A stretch of 64,000 bases of DNA. It comes from Paenisporosarcina indica (lineage in GTDB: Bacteria; Bacillota; Bacilli; Bacillales_A; Planococcaceae). Positions 52,405 through 62,418 of the stretch are shown here, piece after piece; within the stretch, counting starts at the first letter, position 1; every line of letters starts with the position of its first letter. The position numbers and the translations under genes are program-made. Where the stretch lies: positions 186,001 through 250,000 of the forward strand of contig NZ_MPTA01000004.1 of assembly GCF_001939075.1 (NCBI RefSeq), given 5' to 3'. The notes under the pieces were generated by a model. It saw only the letters and a list, made by a program, of their open reading frames with translations. It was not told the DNA's origin and ran no database searches.

Positions 52405-52997
52405 GCCTTTTTCCTCCTTAACAGTAATGGATAGAAGGCAAAAGCGATGCAACCCAGGATAACAAATGCAGGATGAACATGTAAACCTTCTATTAATATA
52501 GCTGCTAATGCCACTATTAATATGGCTACTTTCCAGGTAAGTGTTTCACCGGATTTTTTGATGAAATCCCAAGTCATTACTCCAAGCATAACAGCCACAA
52601 CCGGGACAACAGATGCTGACATATGTTGTACCCACGGGATATCTTTGTACGCTTGCAGCAATCCAAGGAAGATAATCATCCCTACGACTGTTGGAATAAC
52701 TGATGACAGAATTGCATTGAGACAACCCCATATGCCCGCTACTCGGTACCCAATATACCCTGCCATTTTCGTGGCAATCGGACCTGGTAAAGTATTGGCA
52801 AGTGCGAGTATATCCCCAAATTCGTCGTCATTCATCCACTTATATTTTTTCACTACTTCTGAGTGGACTAAAGGAATCGAGGAAGGTCCTCCCCCAAAAC
52901 CTAACATGCCAATTCGAAAGAAAGCCAAACTAATATCGCGTTGAAGAGCACGTCCTGGACGTTCGGAAGTGTTCTTCGATGTCACTTGTTCTACCAA
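52401..52997 (-). CDS. Half-size chromate transporter (CHR family), first subunit
   Basis: A 198-residue single-domain CHR protein: DISLAFFRIGMLGFGGGPSS, NTLPGPIATKMAGYIGYRVA, about five membrane segments. Start is a TTG inside the end of the gamma-glutamyltransferase gene, with GGAG ten bases upstream; a GTG four codons later is possible. Pairs with the following gene. Confidence 0.9.
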   Translation of the reverse strand: MVEQVTSKNTSERPGRALQRDISLAFFRIGMLGFGGGPSSIPLVHSEVVKKYKWMNDDEFGDILALANTLPGPIATKMAGYIGYRVAGIWGCLNAILSSVIPTVVGMIIFLGLLQAYKDIPWVQHMSASVVPVVAVMLGVMTWDFIKKSGETLTWKVAILIVALAAILIEGLHVHPAFVILGCIAFAFYPLLLRRKKA

Positions 52998-54595
52998 GCT
53001 GCGATTGCTCCGTCAGTTCGGGATTCCGTCCCGCCTTGCAATACACCTGTTTCTGGATTTCTCCAGATGATTTGCCCACGTCCAAAACTTCCACCATCCG
53101 TCGTTACATGGATATCGTGGCCTTTTCTAACTAAACTCTGAACTAAATAATTCGGGAATTCCGGCTCAACGTGAACCGTTTTTCCTTTTATCCACTGCCA
53201 ACGCGGCATATCAAGCGTCGCTTGAGGATTCAATAAGTAGTCAATGGTATTAGTGACAACTTGGAAATGCCCTTGAGGTTGCATGTAACCACCCATCACG
53301 CCAAATGGTCCTACTGCTTTGCCGTCCTTCGTCAAGAATCCTGGGATAATGGTGTGATACGTACGTTTGCCACCTTTTAATACGTTTGGATGTGATTCAT
53401 CAAGAGAGAAGTCATGTCCACGGTTTTGTAAGCCAATTCCCGTACCGGGCACCACAATGCCAGAGCCAAAGCCCATGTAGTTACTTTGGATATACGAAAT
53501 CATGTTTCCTTCGTCATCCGCTGCAGCCAGGTAAACCGTTCCTCCTTTAGGAAGTTCATATGGTTCAGGGTTGCTAGCCGTATCACTAATGACAGCCGCT
53601 CGCTTTTCTGCATATTCTTCAGACAGTAAATGTTCCACACTGACTGGCATCATTTCTGGTTCTGTGATAAATGCCTGACCATCCGTGAATGCCAGTTTCA
53701 TCGCTTCAATTTGCTGATGGAAGGTTTCCGCACTTTGCCAAGCTGGTGGGTCCAGTTTCTTGAAGACATTCAACGCCATTAGCGCGACCATGCCTTGGCC
53801 GTTCGGTGGGATCTCCCACGCATCGTATCCACGATAATTTGAGGACACAGGTTCAACCCATTGCGGTTTATATGTAGATAAATCTTCTTTCGTTAAGTAA
53901 CCGTCATGCTTTTTGAAGAACGCATCGATCTTGTCGGCAATTTCACCTTCGTAGAAATCACGTGCATTCGTTTCAGCGATCGCTCGCAATGTTTTCGCAT
54001 GACCAGGTGAAGACCATACCTCCCCGATTTCAGGAGCACGGCCATCAGGAGCAAAAGTTTCGAACCAAGCAGCGAATTCTTCAGATGTGAAGGTTTCTTT
54101 ATACTTTTTATAAGCAGCTTTCCAGTACTTCCCAAGAATCGGTGATAATGGATAGCCTTCTTCTGCATAGCGAATTGCAGGAACGAGTACGTCTTTTAAT
54201 GGAAGCTTCCCGAATTTTTCCGATAGCTCTGCCCATGCAGCTGGAACCCCTGGAACAGTGACAGGAATTACACCGAATACCGGCATTTTTTCATGTCCTT
54301 TTGCACGAATGGCTTCAGCAGATATGGACTGTGGTGCTGGACCTGAAGCATTCAGACCATGAAGCTTATCCTTTGTCCATACAAGTGCGAACGCATCGCC
54401 ACCTATTCCGTTTGATGTAGGCTCTACAACTGTTAATGCAGCCGCTGTCGCGATTGCAGCATCAATCGCATTTCCACCTTTTTGCAAGATTTCGAGACCT
54501 GCTTGTGCTGCTAGTGGTTGCGATGTCGCGACCATGCCTTTCTTCGCAAAGACGGTATGGCGTTTTGCTGCAAATGGGTGGTGTAAGTAATCCAT
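52991..54595 (-). CDS. Gamma-glutamyltransferase family protein, YwrD-like
   Basis: A 534-residue Ntn-hydrolase precursor. MVATSQPLAAQAGLEILQKG, GGNAIDAAIATAAALTVVEP and GGTVYLAAADDEGNMISYIQ (autocleavage Thr in GGT) are family features. No signal peptide, so cytoplasmic like YwrD, unlike secreted Ggt. Possible substrates are gamma-glutamyl compounds or acylated precursors. It lies between a peptide ABC transporter and the chrA pair; in B. subtilis ywrD also neighbours chromate-transporter genes ywrA/ywrB. Confidence 0.85.
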   Translation of the reverse strand: MDYLHHPFAAKRHTVFAKKGMVATSQPLAAQAGLEILQKGGNAIDAAIATAAALTVVEPTSNGIGGDAFALVWTKDKLHGLNASGPAPQSISAEAIRAKGHEKMPVFGVIPVTVPGVPAAWAELSEKFGKLPLKDVLVPAIRYAEEGYPLSPILGKYWKAAYKKYKETFTSEEFAAWFETFAPDGRAPEIGEVWSSPGHAKTLRAIAETNARDFYEGEIADKIDAFFKKHDGYLTKEDLSTYKPQWVEPVSSNYRGYDAWEIPPNGQGMVALMALNVFKKLDPPAWQSAETFHQQIEAMKLAFTDGQAFITEPEMMPVSVEHLLSEEYAEKRAAVISDTASNPEPYELPKGGTVYLAAADDEGNMISYIQSNYMGFGSGIVVPGTGIGLQNRGHDFSLDESHPNVLKGGKRTYHTIIPGFLTKDGKAVGPFGVMGGYMQPQGHFQVVTNTIDYLLNPQATLDMPRWQWIKGKTVHVEPEFPNYLVQSLVRKGHDIHVTTDGGSFGRGQIIWRNPETGVLQGGTESRTDGAIAAW

Positions 54596-54634
54596 GATGA
54601 TCCCCCTCTAATTCATTTGTTTCCTTGTAAATAT

Positions 54635-55636
54635 TTAAATCTTAGTACCCGCAAAATGACAAGCTGCAAAGTGCCCTGGTTCAATTTCTTGCCAAGCCGG
54701 TTTATCAACTTTACACATATCTTGCGCAATCGGGCAACGTGTGTGGAATGGACAACCACTTGGAGGGTTAGCTGGGTTTGGTAAATCACCTTGCAACCGG
54801 ATTCGCTTCAAATTCTTTTGAACGGTTGGTCTCGGAATTGCTGATAAAAGTGCTTGTGTATAAGGATGGATTGGGTTTGCAAATAATCCTTGTACAGTTC
54901 CAAGCTCCACGGTATTGCCTAGATACATCACTAACACACGGTCGCAGAAATAACGCACAACACCCAAGTCATGTGAGATAAATAAATAGGATAGCTTGTA
55001 TTTTTCTTGCAATGATTTCAATAATTTCAACACTTGTGCTTGTACAGAAACATCGAGTGCAGATACCGCTTCATCACAAATGATAAAAGACGGATTCAAA
55101 GCAATCGCACGGGCAATCCCAATCCGTTGTCTTTGACCACCACTGAATTCGTGAGGATATTTTTCAAAGTGCTCTTCTTTCAATCCTACTTCATCTAGCA
55201 AGTCGATTACACTTTTACGTTTTTCCTTTGCAGACATATTGGTATGCATCGTGAATACTTCTTCTAGAGCGTGCCCAATACGTTGGCGTGGATTTAGTGA
55301 TGCAAATGGATCTTGGAAAATCATCTGCATTTCTTTGACAAACTTCAATTTCTCTTTGCGTTTCAAGTCTTGTATTTCTTCATTCTTATAACGGACTTTT
55401 CCTTCAGTTAACTCTTCAAGACCGAGGATGGCACGACCAAGTGTTGATTTTCCACAGCCTGATTCACCGACTACTCCTAGACTCTCGCCTTCATATAATT
55501 GTAGTGAAACGTCTTCGACGGCTTTCACATGTCCTTGAACACGTTTTAAAATGCCACCTTTAATAGGAAAGTATTTTTTTACACCATTTAATTCGAGGAG
55601 TATTTTTTGATCAGATTTGGGCGGTAAGGTGACCAT
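54635..55636 (-). CDS. oppF: Oligo/dipeptide ABC transporter ATP-binding protein (OppF/DppF type)
   Basis: A 333-residue ATPase with Walker [18 protein letters not shown], signature [17 protein letters not shown], Walker [21 protein letters not shown] and the C-terminal oligopeptide-type Cys motif ([14 protein letters not shown]). Overlaps oppD end by 26 bases. With OppD it powers the DppB/DppC pore. Confidence 0.93.
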   Translation of the reverse strand: MVTLPPKSDQKILLELNGVKKYFPIKGGILKRVQGHVKAVEDVSLQLYEGESLGVVGESGCGKSTLGRAILGLEELTEGKVRYKNEEIQDLKRKEKLKFVKEMQMIFQDPFASLNPRQRIGHALEEVFTMHTNMSAKEKRKSVIDLLDEVGLKEEHFEKYPHEFSGGQRQRIGIARAIALNPSFIICDEAVSALDVSVQAQVLKLLKSLQEKYKLSYLFISHDLGVVRYFCDRVLVMYLGNTVELGTVQGLFANPIHPYTQALLSAIPRPTVQKNLKRIRLQGDLPNPANPPSGCPFHTRCPIAQDMCKVDKPAWQEIEPGHFAACHFAGTKI

Positions 55637-56618
55637 GTTTAACTTCCTCCTCTACTTTTTCATGCAACCAACAACTCACTATATGCCCTTCTTTAGTTGA
55701 GAATTCAGGTGGTGCGATTTCACGGCATATATCCGTTGCGAATTTACAGCGCGGATTGAACCGACAACCAGAGATTTGTTCAGTCAAACTTGGCATCGAC
55801 CCTGGAATGGGTTCCAACTCAAAGTCTGGGTCATCGACATTCGGAACTGAATTCAACAAGCCGATTGTATATGGATGCTTTGGATTCTCGAATATTTCGG
55901 ATACTGTACCTTCTTCAACTTTCTTCCCGGCATACATAACCATCACTCGATCTGCTACTTCAGCTACCACACCCATATCATGCGTAATCATCATGACACC
56001 CATGTTTAGCTTTTCTTTCAACTCATTGATCAAGTCCAAAATCTGTGCCTGAATTGTCACGTCCAAAGCAGTTGTTGGTTCATCCGCAATTAGCAAACCA
56101 GGACTACAAGCCAAAGCGATGGCAATCATGACGCGTTGTCTCATTCCCCCACTGAGTTCATGTGGATATTGATTGATTCTTTTTTCCGGGTAAGGGATGC
56201 CGACTTGTTTTAACAATTCAATCCCTTGCTTATTTGCAGCACTCTTGCTTATTTTATGATGAAGAATTAATGGTTCACGTAATTGATACCCAACAGTCAA
56301 TACAGGATTTAACGCCGTCATGGGTTCCTGGAAAATCATCGATATCTTCGTTCCACGCATTTTTCTCATTTGTTCGAATGGCAAGTTATGAATTGGCTTC
56401 CCTTCATACTTCACTTCTCCACTCGTAATGCTGCCATTACTCGGAAGTAGTCCTATGACAGAGAGGGATGTGATACTTTTCCCGCAACCGGACTCGCCCA
56501 CGATACAGAGTGTCTCTCCTTTCGCAACGGAAAAGGAGACATCCCGCACAGCTTGGACGTTTCCGTCTGCCGTGCGGAATTCAGTTACTAAATTGTTCAC
56601 TTCGAGTAATGTCTCCAT
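55611..56618 (-). CDS. oppD: Oligo/dipeptide ABC transporter ATP-binding protein (OppD/DppD type)
   Basis: A 335-residue ATPase: Walker [18 protein letters not shown], signature [17 protein letters not shown], Walker [21 protein letters not shown], and the C-terminal Cys motif ([16 protein letters not shown]). Nine bases follow the binding-protein gene. Order binding protein, OppD, OppF is typical of Bacillales peptide importers. Confidence 0.93.
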   Translation of the reverse strand: METLLEVNNLVTEFRTADGNVQAVRDVSFSVAKGETLCIVGESGCGKSITSLSVIGLLPSNGSITSGEVKYEGKPIHNLPFEQMRKMRGTKISMIFQEPMTALNPVLTVGYQLREPLILHHKISKSAANKQGIELLKQVGIPYPEKRINQYPHELSGGMRQRVMIAIALACSPGLLIADEPTTALDVTIQAQILDLINELKEKLNMGVMMITHDMGVVAEVADRVMVMYAGKKVEEGTVSEIFENPKHPYTIGLLNSVPNVDDPDFELEPIPGSMPSLTEQISGCRFNPRCKFATDICREIAPPEFSTKEGHIVSCWLHEKVEEEVKHGHLTAQI

Positions 56619-56627
56619 GTTGTTTAC

Positions 56628-58175
56628 CTACTTTCTAGTAACGTTTTTCAAGTACCATTTACCAGTTGGGTTAATTTGAACACCCGAGTAATTTTTATCC
56701 AATGCAGTTGTCACGATGCCGTGGTACATCGGGATGACGACATTTTCTTCAATCATTAAGAAGTTTGCCTCATTTAATATTTCTTTTCGCTCATCTTGGT
56801 CAATCGTTGTACGCGATTGAACGACTAGCTCGTCAAACTTCGGATTGCTATATTGTGAACGGTTTGATGAACCCACGTTATCGCTATGGAAGTTCGGATA
56901 TAATAACTCAGATCCATCTGCCGTTACATTTGACCAACTCAAGAATGTTAAATCATAATCACCTGCACGCGCTGTATCCAGGAATGTAGCCCACTCCATT
57001 GATTCAATTTCAACTTTAAATCCAGCTTCTGTTAATTGAGCTTGCACGATTTCAGCCATCAAGATGAAGTTGTCGCGATTTGCCGTCAATAATTTAATCG
57101 GTTTGTCTCCGTATCCATTTTTCTCAACCAATGCTTTTGATGCTTCAATGTCAAATGGAGTACCAGCTTTGTTTGCAGATTCATCATATCCAAATACTTG
57201 AGGTCCGATGACACTGTCACTTCTTACACCAAGCCCGTTTAACTTCGAAACAAATGCATCGCGGTCCATTGCAGATGCTACCGCTTCACGGAACTCTGCG
57301 TCCTGGTTTCTTTCTTGTGAATGGTTGAATGCCATGTAATAAACGGCAGTACCGTCTTTCTTTTCAATATTGATGTTATCCATTGATTCCAATCGTTTAA
57401 TTTGTTCTGTTGGCAAGTTATCCAAGAATTGAACTTCACCTGTTTGGAGCATGGAAATTGCAGTTGAAATTTCAGGTACTACTTTTAACACGATTTTCTT
57501 AAGTTCAGGTGCCCCATCCCAATACTCTTCGTTTGCTTCCAATTCAACTTGATCTCCTGGTGTCCAGCTAACGAATTTGTATGGACCAGTTCCCACTGGA
57601 TCTTTCATTAAATCTTGTGCTTTATCCGCAGTCGGGCTAACAATTGCCGCATTTGTATGTGATAAAGCGGCTAAAAACGGACCGTATGGATATTTGGTTT
57701 TGATTTCCACTGTGTTTTCATCTATTACATTGATTACGTCAACTGGCTCCAATAAAGATGCACGTGGTGCAGCAGTCGCCGGGTCACGCAATTTATCGAA
57801 TGTGTATTTTACCGCTTCTGCATTGAACGGTGTTCCATCGTGGAATTTAATACCTTCTTTTAATTTGATGACCCAAGTGTTTTCATCTGGGTTTTCATAA
57901 GATTCCGCAAGCAACGGTTCAAATTCTTTCGTGTCGCCGTTGAGTGTAAATAATTGTTCATATACATGTTCAGTGACATTTGCAGATACGGCGTCATTCA
58001 TCAAGATTGGTGATAATCCTACTGCATCCGAAGTGGATGCATACGTAAATGTCTCATTGCTTCCTGTACTTTTTGATCCATCTGAATTTTTCGGTGCTGA
58101 TGCTGATTCGCCTGAACATGCACCTAATGCTAACATTGCACTTAGTAAGACTGTACCCCATAGTGTTTTCTTCAT
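56628..58175 (-). CDS. dppA: Peptide ABC transporter substrate-binding lipoprotein
   Basis: A 515-residue SBP family 5 lipoprotein: signal LLSAMLALGAC with lipobox Cys, VTEHVYEQLFTLNGDTKEFE, the SBP_bac_5 motif WVIKLKEGIKFHDGTPFNAE and DPVGTGPYKFVSW. Captures peptides, or gamma-glutamyl/glutathione-like substrates given the neighbour. Located after dppC in the operon. Confidence 0.92.
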   Translation of the reverse strand: MKKTLWGTVLLSAMLALGACSGESASAPKNSDGSKSTGSNETFTYASTSDAVGLSPILMNDAVSANVTEHVYEQLFTLNGDTKEFEPLLAESYENPDENTWVIKLKEGIKFHDGTPFNAEAVKYTFDKLRDPATAAPRASLLEPVDVINVIDENTVEIKTKYPYGPFLAALSHTNAAIVSPTADKAQDLMKDPVGTGPYKFVSWTPGDQVELEANEEYWDGAPELKKIVLKVVPEISTAISMLQTGEVQFLDNLPTEQIKRLESMDNINIEKKDGTAVYYMAFNHSQERNQDAEFREAVASAMDRDAFVSKLNGLGVRSDSVIGPQVFGYDESANKAGTPFDIEASKALVEKNGYGDKPIKLLTANRDNFILMAEIVQAQLTEAGFKVEIESMEWATFLDTARAGDYDLTFLSWSNVTADGSELLYPNFHSDNVGSSNRSQYSNPKFDELVVQSRTTIDQDERKEILNEANFLMIEENVVIPMYHGIVTTALDKNYSGVQINPTGKWYLKNVTRK

Positions 58176-58209
58176 TGTTTTTCCCCCTGGTCTGTTTGTG
58201 TTTTTTCTA

Positions 58210-59103
58210 TTATTGAATATCCATATTCGGATCTAATGCATCTCGTAGTCCATCTCCCACTACGTTAAAAGCAAATACGACCAACATGATGACGATACCT
58301 GGGACTATTGTTAAATGTGGAGATGTCCACATGTAGTCCTGGCCCTGTGCGATCATCGCTCCCCACTCCGGTGTCGGTGGTTGTGCGCCCAATCCTAAAT
58401 AGCTTAGTGATGCGGTGGATAGGATTGCCGTACCCATTCGCATTGTTGCAAAGACAATAATTGGTGCCATGGCATTCGGTAATATATGACGAAGCATGAT
58501 TCGTAAATCAGATGCCCCGAGAGATTTCAAAGCCATGATATATTCCTTTTCCTTGATCGATAAAACCGAGCCACGTACAATACGAGCACAACTTGGAATC
58601 GACCAAATACTGATAGCAATCGCTACATTCACAAGACTTGTTCCTAAAATGGCGATAATTAGCATGGCTAGTAAAATCCCGGGGAATGAGAATAGCAAAT
58701 CCACAATTCTCATAATGATTCCATCCAGTTTTTTGTAGTAGCCACCCAACAAGCCAAGTGTGATTCCACCAATAAGTCCTAGAGAAACAGCAGTGAAGCC
58801 TACTAACAAGGAAATTCTCGCTCCATGCACGATACGTGACCATACATCCCGACCATAATTATCAGTACCTAACCAATGGCCATCGGAAAACATAGGAAGT
58901 TCACTTTCGACTAGACTTTGTTTTGCTGGATCGTAATTGGCTATTGCTGGTGCAAAAATCGCCATTCCGATTTGCAAAAGAATAATGATGATTCCTACTA
59001 CCGCCAACTTGTTTTTCAAAAGTCTTTTTATCGTTGTGATATACACCTTTTCTTTTTTCTTACGTACAGGGGCCTGTACATCTATCAGTACCGCGTTCGT
59101 CAT
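58210..59103 (-). CDS. dppC: Peptide ABC transporter permease (DppC type)
   Basis: A 297-residue permease: N-terminal charged segment then LKNKLAVVGIIIILLQIGMA, an OppC-type GTDNYGRDVWSRIVHGARIS loop, and the EAA-like IMALKSLGASDLRIMLRHIL. The ATG at 59103 has GGAGG upstream; the frame is open further upstream but into dppB. Confidence 0.93.
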   Translation of the reverse strand: MTNAVLIDVQAPVRKKKEKVYITTIKRLLKNKLAVVGIIIILLQIGMAIFAPAIANYDPAKQSLVESELPMFSDGHWLGTDNYGRDVWSRIVHGARISLLVGFTAVSLGLIGGITLGLLGGYYKKLDGIIMRIVDLLFSFPGILLAMLIIAILGTSLVNVAIAISIWSIPSCARIVRGSVLSIKEKEYIMALKSLGASDLRIMLRHILPNAMAPIIVFATMRMGTAILSTASLSYLGLGAQPPTPEWGAMIAQGQDYMWTSPHLTIVPGIVIMLVVFAFNVVGDGLRDALDPNMDIQ

Positions 59104-59119
59104 GAGTTGCCTCCTTCCA

Positions 59120-60061
59120 TCAGCTATAGTTAATTCTTGGATCAATCATTGTATACACGATATCCACAATTAGGTTTACGACTACAAATAGCGTAGCCAC
59201 TAGTAGTACAGATGCCTGAACCATCGGGAAGTCTCTCATTGCAATTGCATCGATCATGAGTCGCCCTACTCCATTAATTGCAAAAACTTTTTCAGTAATA
59301 ATCGTACCTCCGAGTAATGCACCGAAATTAAGTCCAATAACCGTAATAACAGGAATCATTGCGTTTTTTAAAGTGTGAATCCAGATTACGTTTTTTTCTT
59401 TCACCCCTTTAGCACGGGCAGTTCGAACATAATCTGCTTTTACCACTTCAAGAATGGATGACCTGGTCATGCGAGCAATCATCGCCGCCGAACCTGTTCC
59501 TAATGTAATAGCCGGAAGAATCAACTGTTTTATTCCTTCCCATGTATAAAAGGGATCCGACAGACCCGCAACTGGAAGCCACTGTAAGTTAACGGAAAAG
59601 ACCAATATGAGGATGGCACCTAACCAAAAGTTAGGAATAGATATCCCCGCCAGTGCAACGGTTGTTGATGTTACATCCAACCAAGAATTATGTTTTAAGG
59701 CTGAGATTAAACCTGCAATGATTCCTATAATAATTGCCACAATCATACTAGCAATGGCGAGTTTTAATGTATTCGGGAAACGTACGGCAATAGCCTCCGA
59801 AACCGATTGTTTAGATTGATAGGAATAACCAAAGTCGCCTTGCACTGCATTTCCAAGGTATCGACCATATTGAACAAGAAATGGATCATTTAGACCAAGA
59901 TTGTCTCTAATGGCTACTAAGTCAGATTCCGTTGCAGTAGGTCCACCAACCATTGTGGCTGGATCTCCAGGTGCTATGAACATGGATGAAAATACAAGAA
60001 ATGAAATACCTAGTAATAAAAAGACAAGTTGTATTGCTCTTCGGACAATCAAAGCTATCAT
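59120..60061 (-). CDS. dppB: Peptide ABC transporter permease (DppB type)
   Basis: A 313-residue permease: ALIVRRAIQLVFLLLGISFL start, FIAPGDPATMVGGPTATES, the EAA-like VRTARAKGVKEKNVIWIHTL and C-terminal DIVYTMIDPRINYS. The ATG at 60061 has GGGGGA upstream. First gene of the operon that runs to the chromate transporters. Confidence 0.93.
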   Translation of the reverse strand: MIALIVRRAIQLVFLLLGISFLVFSSMFIAPGDPATMVGGPTATESDLVAIRDNLGLNDPFLVQYGRYLGNAVQGDFGYSYQSKQSVSEAIAVRFPNTLKLAIASMIVAIIIGIIAGLISALKHNSWLDVTSTTVALAGISIPNFWLGAILILVFSVNLQWLPVAGLSDPFYTWEGIKQLILPAITLGTGSAAMIARMTRSSILEVVKADYVRTARAKGVKEKNVIWIHTLKNAMIPVITVIGLNFGALLGGTIITEKVFAINGVGRLMIDAIAMRDFPMVQASVLLVATLFVVVNLIVDIVYTMIDPRINYS

Positions 60062-60348
60062 TTGCTCCCCCACTTTCTTACATTTGTTAATCGATAAGAT
60101 GATTTTAATTAACAAAAGTATTTATATATTAGTTGTGATTATATATCAAGAAAAATTAAAAATCTATACGAATATTCAAATAAATTATATTTTTTCGATT
60201 TATTAGACCTATTAGGTTTTACATGGACAATTTATCATTACATTTCGGAATAAAAAAAGGAGGAATAGAAACAAAACGATACAAAAGATACAATAATTTT
60301 TGAAATCGTTTTCATACATTTCGTTAGCAGAAATATTTCCACAAAAAT
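60062..60348. promoter_or_regulatory. AT-rich upstream region of dppB
   Basis: No ORF is seen in this 287-base stretch. On the minus strand a TATAAT sequence (60138-60143) 77 bases before dppB could be a -10 box, but no good -35 stands 17 bases upstream. A regulator such as the adjacent Lrp protein could bind here; no clear operator was seen. Confidence 0.3.
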
Positions 60349-60380
60349 ACCCCTAACATTCACTCTGGAATGTTAGGGGT
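60349..60380 (-). terminator. Terminator of the lrp gene
   Basis: ACCCCTAACATT and complement around an eight-base loop, followed by ATTTTTG on the minus strand, just after the Lrp stop. It separates lrp from the dppB operon. Confidence 0.88.
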
Positions 60381-60390
60381 TATTAGGTTT

Positions 60391-60840
60391 TTATAGTTTC
60401 AAGCCACTTCGACTCTTAAAGCGTCTCAATAAAATATGGCTAGCCACTCGTGTAATACCATCCAATGCATATAGTTCTTCATTAATGAACTTCTCTAAAC
60501 TAGAAAAATCATCAACTAAAACATGCATATGTAAGGTTGAGGGACCTGTCATTTGGTAACAACTCGCTACGCTAGGATTATCAGCTAACGTTTCAGCGAC
60601 TTCCACTAGAGAAGACGGTTCACAATCCACTTCAAAGAATCCAGATACTCCCTTTCCAACCTTTTCAGAATTAATTACGACCGTAAAACGTTCGATAACA
60701 CCCTCTTCTTGTAGTTGGTGCACACGCTCTCTTACTGCAACTCTTGATAAATTTAATTCTTTCCCAATATCTACATACGACAAACGACCATTGGCAGTTA
60801 ATAATTCAAGAATACGTTTATCTGTTTCATCTAATCGCAT
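60391..60840 (-). CDS. Lrp/AsnC-family transcriptional regulator
   Basis: A 149-residue regulator with N-terminal HTH (LDETDKRILELLTANGRLSY, GKELNLSRVAVRERVHQLQ) and C-terminal RAM ligand domain (VASCYQMTGPSTLHMHVLVD). The ATG at 60840 is eight bases from GAGGTGG; a GTG two codons earlier is too close. Its place before the dppB-ggt-chrA unit parallels ywrC in the B. subtilis ywr locus and suggests control of that operon. Confidence 0.88.
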   Translation of the reverse strand: MRLDETDKRILELLTANGRLSYVDIGKELNLSRVAVRERVHQLQEEGVIERFTVVINSEKVGKGVSGFFEVDCEPSSLVEVAETLADNPSVASCYQMTGPSTLHMHVLVDDFSSLEKFINEELYALDGITRVASHILLRRFKSRSGLKL

Positions 60841-61005
60841 ATACACCCACCTCTCTTTATCACCTTTTAGATATTATACGGAAATTCATTTCATTTGGGA
60901 AGTTAAATCATGTAATACATTACAACCTGTTTGGAATTACTGTGTTGATCTAACATTTTGATAGTATCAATTTGAAGACTCAATTATTTCCCACGGAATA
61001 AAAAA

Positions 61006-61027
61006 ACCAGCCTCCAAAGAAGCTGGT
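61006..61027 (-). terminator. Terminator of cdaA-cdaR-glmM
   Basis: ACCAGC and complement around a ten-base loop, followed by TTTTTTTA on the minus strand, 11 bases after the glmM stop. Confidence 0.85.
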
Positions 61028-61037
61028 CATCTACAAA

Positions 61038-62390
61038 TTATTCTGTTAAGCCCATTTCAGCACGTACCACTTCTGCGATTCGCTCAACATAACGTTCACA
61101 ATCTTCTTTCGTTGATGCTTCAACCATCACACGCACTAATGGCTCTGTACCAGAAGGACGTACAAGTACACGGCCATTACCAGCCATGTCAGCTTCCACT
61201 TCATCAATAACTGCAGCTACTTTCGCATTATCAGTTACACCATGCTTATCCGTTACTCGCACATTCACAAGTTTTTGTGGGAAAATGGTCATTTCTGCTG
61301 CAAGCTCCGATAATTTTTTACCTGTTATTTTCATGATATTCACAAGTTGCAGACCGGTTAATAAGCCATCTCCAGTTGTATTGTAATCCAAGAACACGAT
61401 GTGTCCAGATTGTTCTCCACCAAGATTGTAGCCATTCTTTTTCATTTCTTCGACTACATAACGATCTCCTACAGCGGTTTGAACACTCTTCATGCCATGT
61501 GATTCAAGTGCTTTATAGAAGCCCATGTTACTCATTACTGTTGACACGACTGTATGTTGGTTCAAACGATCTTCTCCGTGTAAATGTTTCGCACAAATGT
61601 ACATAATTTGATCGCCATCAACAATTTGCCCTTTTTCGTCTACTGCTATTAAACGATCTCCATCACCATCGAAAGCCAGCCCTACGTCTGCCCCTTTATC
61701 TAGGACAAACTTAGCTAGTACTTCAGGATGAGTTGATCCTACGTTTTCGTTAATATTCAAGCCATTTGGTGATGCACCCATTGTTGAAAGATCTGCATCT
61801 AAATCAGCAAATACATGAGTTGCTAAAGAAGACGTCGCCCCATGTGCACAGTCTAATGCAACATGAATTCCAACAAATTCTTCATCCACTGTTTGTTTCA
61901 AGTAACTAATATATTTTTGTCCACCTTCAAAATAATCAGTCACACTTCCTAATTTCCTGCCTACTGGACGTGGAAGTTCATCTGTCTCTGCGTCTATGAG
62001 TGCTTCTATTTCCGCCTCTTGCTCATCTGTTAATTTAAATCCATCAGAACCAAAGAACTTGATTCCGTTGTCTGCCACTGGATTATGAGAAGCAGAAATC
62101 ATAACCCCCGCTTCAGCACTCATTACGCGTGTTAAATAAGAAACCCCAGGTGTACTAATCACACCTAAACGCATTACTTCTGCTCCTACCGATAAGAGGC
62201 CTGCTACAAGTGCACCTTCTAACATATGACCAGAAATACGTGTATCACGACCGATTAATACTTTTGGTCGTGCACTTGATTCTTTAGTTAATACATATCC
62301 ACCGATACGTCCCAATTTAAATGCTAATTCTGGAGTAAGTTCACTATTGGCTACTCCTCTTACACCATCAGTTCCGAAATATTTACCCAT
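61038..62390 (-). CDS. glmM: Phosphoglucosamine mutase
   Basis: GlmM converts glucosamine-6-phosphate to glucosamine-1-phosphate for peptidoglycan. The 450-residue protein begins [20 protein letters not shown], has the phospho-Ser loop [18 protein letters not shown], metal site [16 protein letters not shown] and phosphate loop [14 protein letters not shown]. It follows cdaR in the conserved cdaA-cdaR-glmM operon; GlmM also inhibits CdaA in several species. Confidence 0.97.
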   Translation of the reverse strand: MGKYFGTDGVRGVANSELTPELAFKLGRIGGYVLTKESSARPKVLIGRDTRISGHMLEGALVAGLLSVGAEVMRLGVISTPGVSYLTRVMSAEAGVMISASHNPVADNGIKFFGSDGFKLTDEQEAEIEALIDAETDELPRPVGRKLGSVTDYFEGGQKYISYLKQTVDEEFVGIHVALDCAHGATSSLATHVFADLDADLSTMGASPNGLNINENVGSTHPEVLAKFVLDKGADVGLAFDGDGDRLIAVDEKGQIVDGDQIMYICAKHLHGEDRLNQHTVVSTVMSNMGFYKALESHGMKSVQTAVGDRYVVEEMKKNGYNLGGEQSGHIVFLDYNTTGDGLLTGLQLVNIMKITGKKLSELAAEMTIFPQKLVNVRVTDKHGVTDNAKVAAVIDEVEADMAGNGRVLVRPSGTEPLVRVMVEASTKEDCERYVERIAEVVRAEMGLTE

Positions 62391-62418
62391 TTATTTGCTC
62401 TCTCCTTCAAATCCAAAC

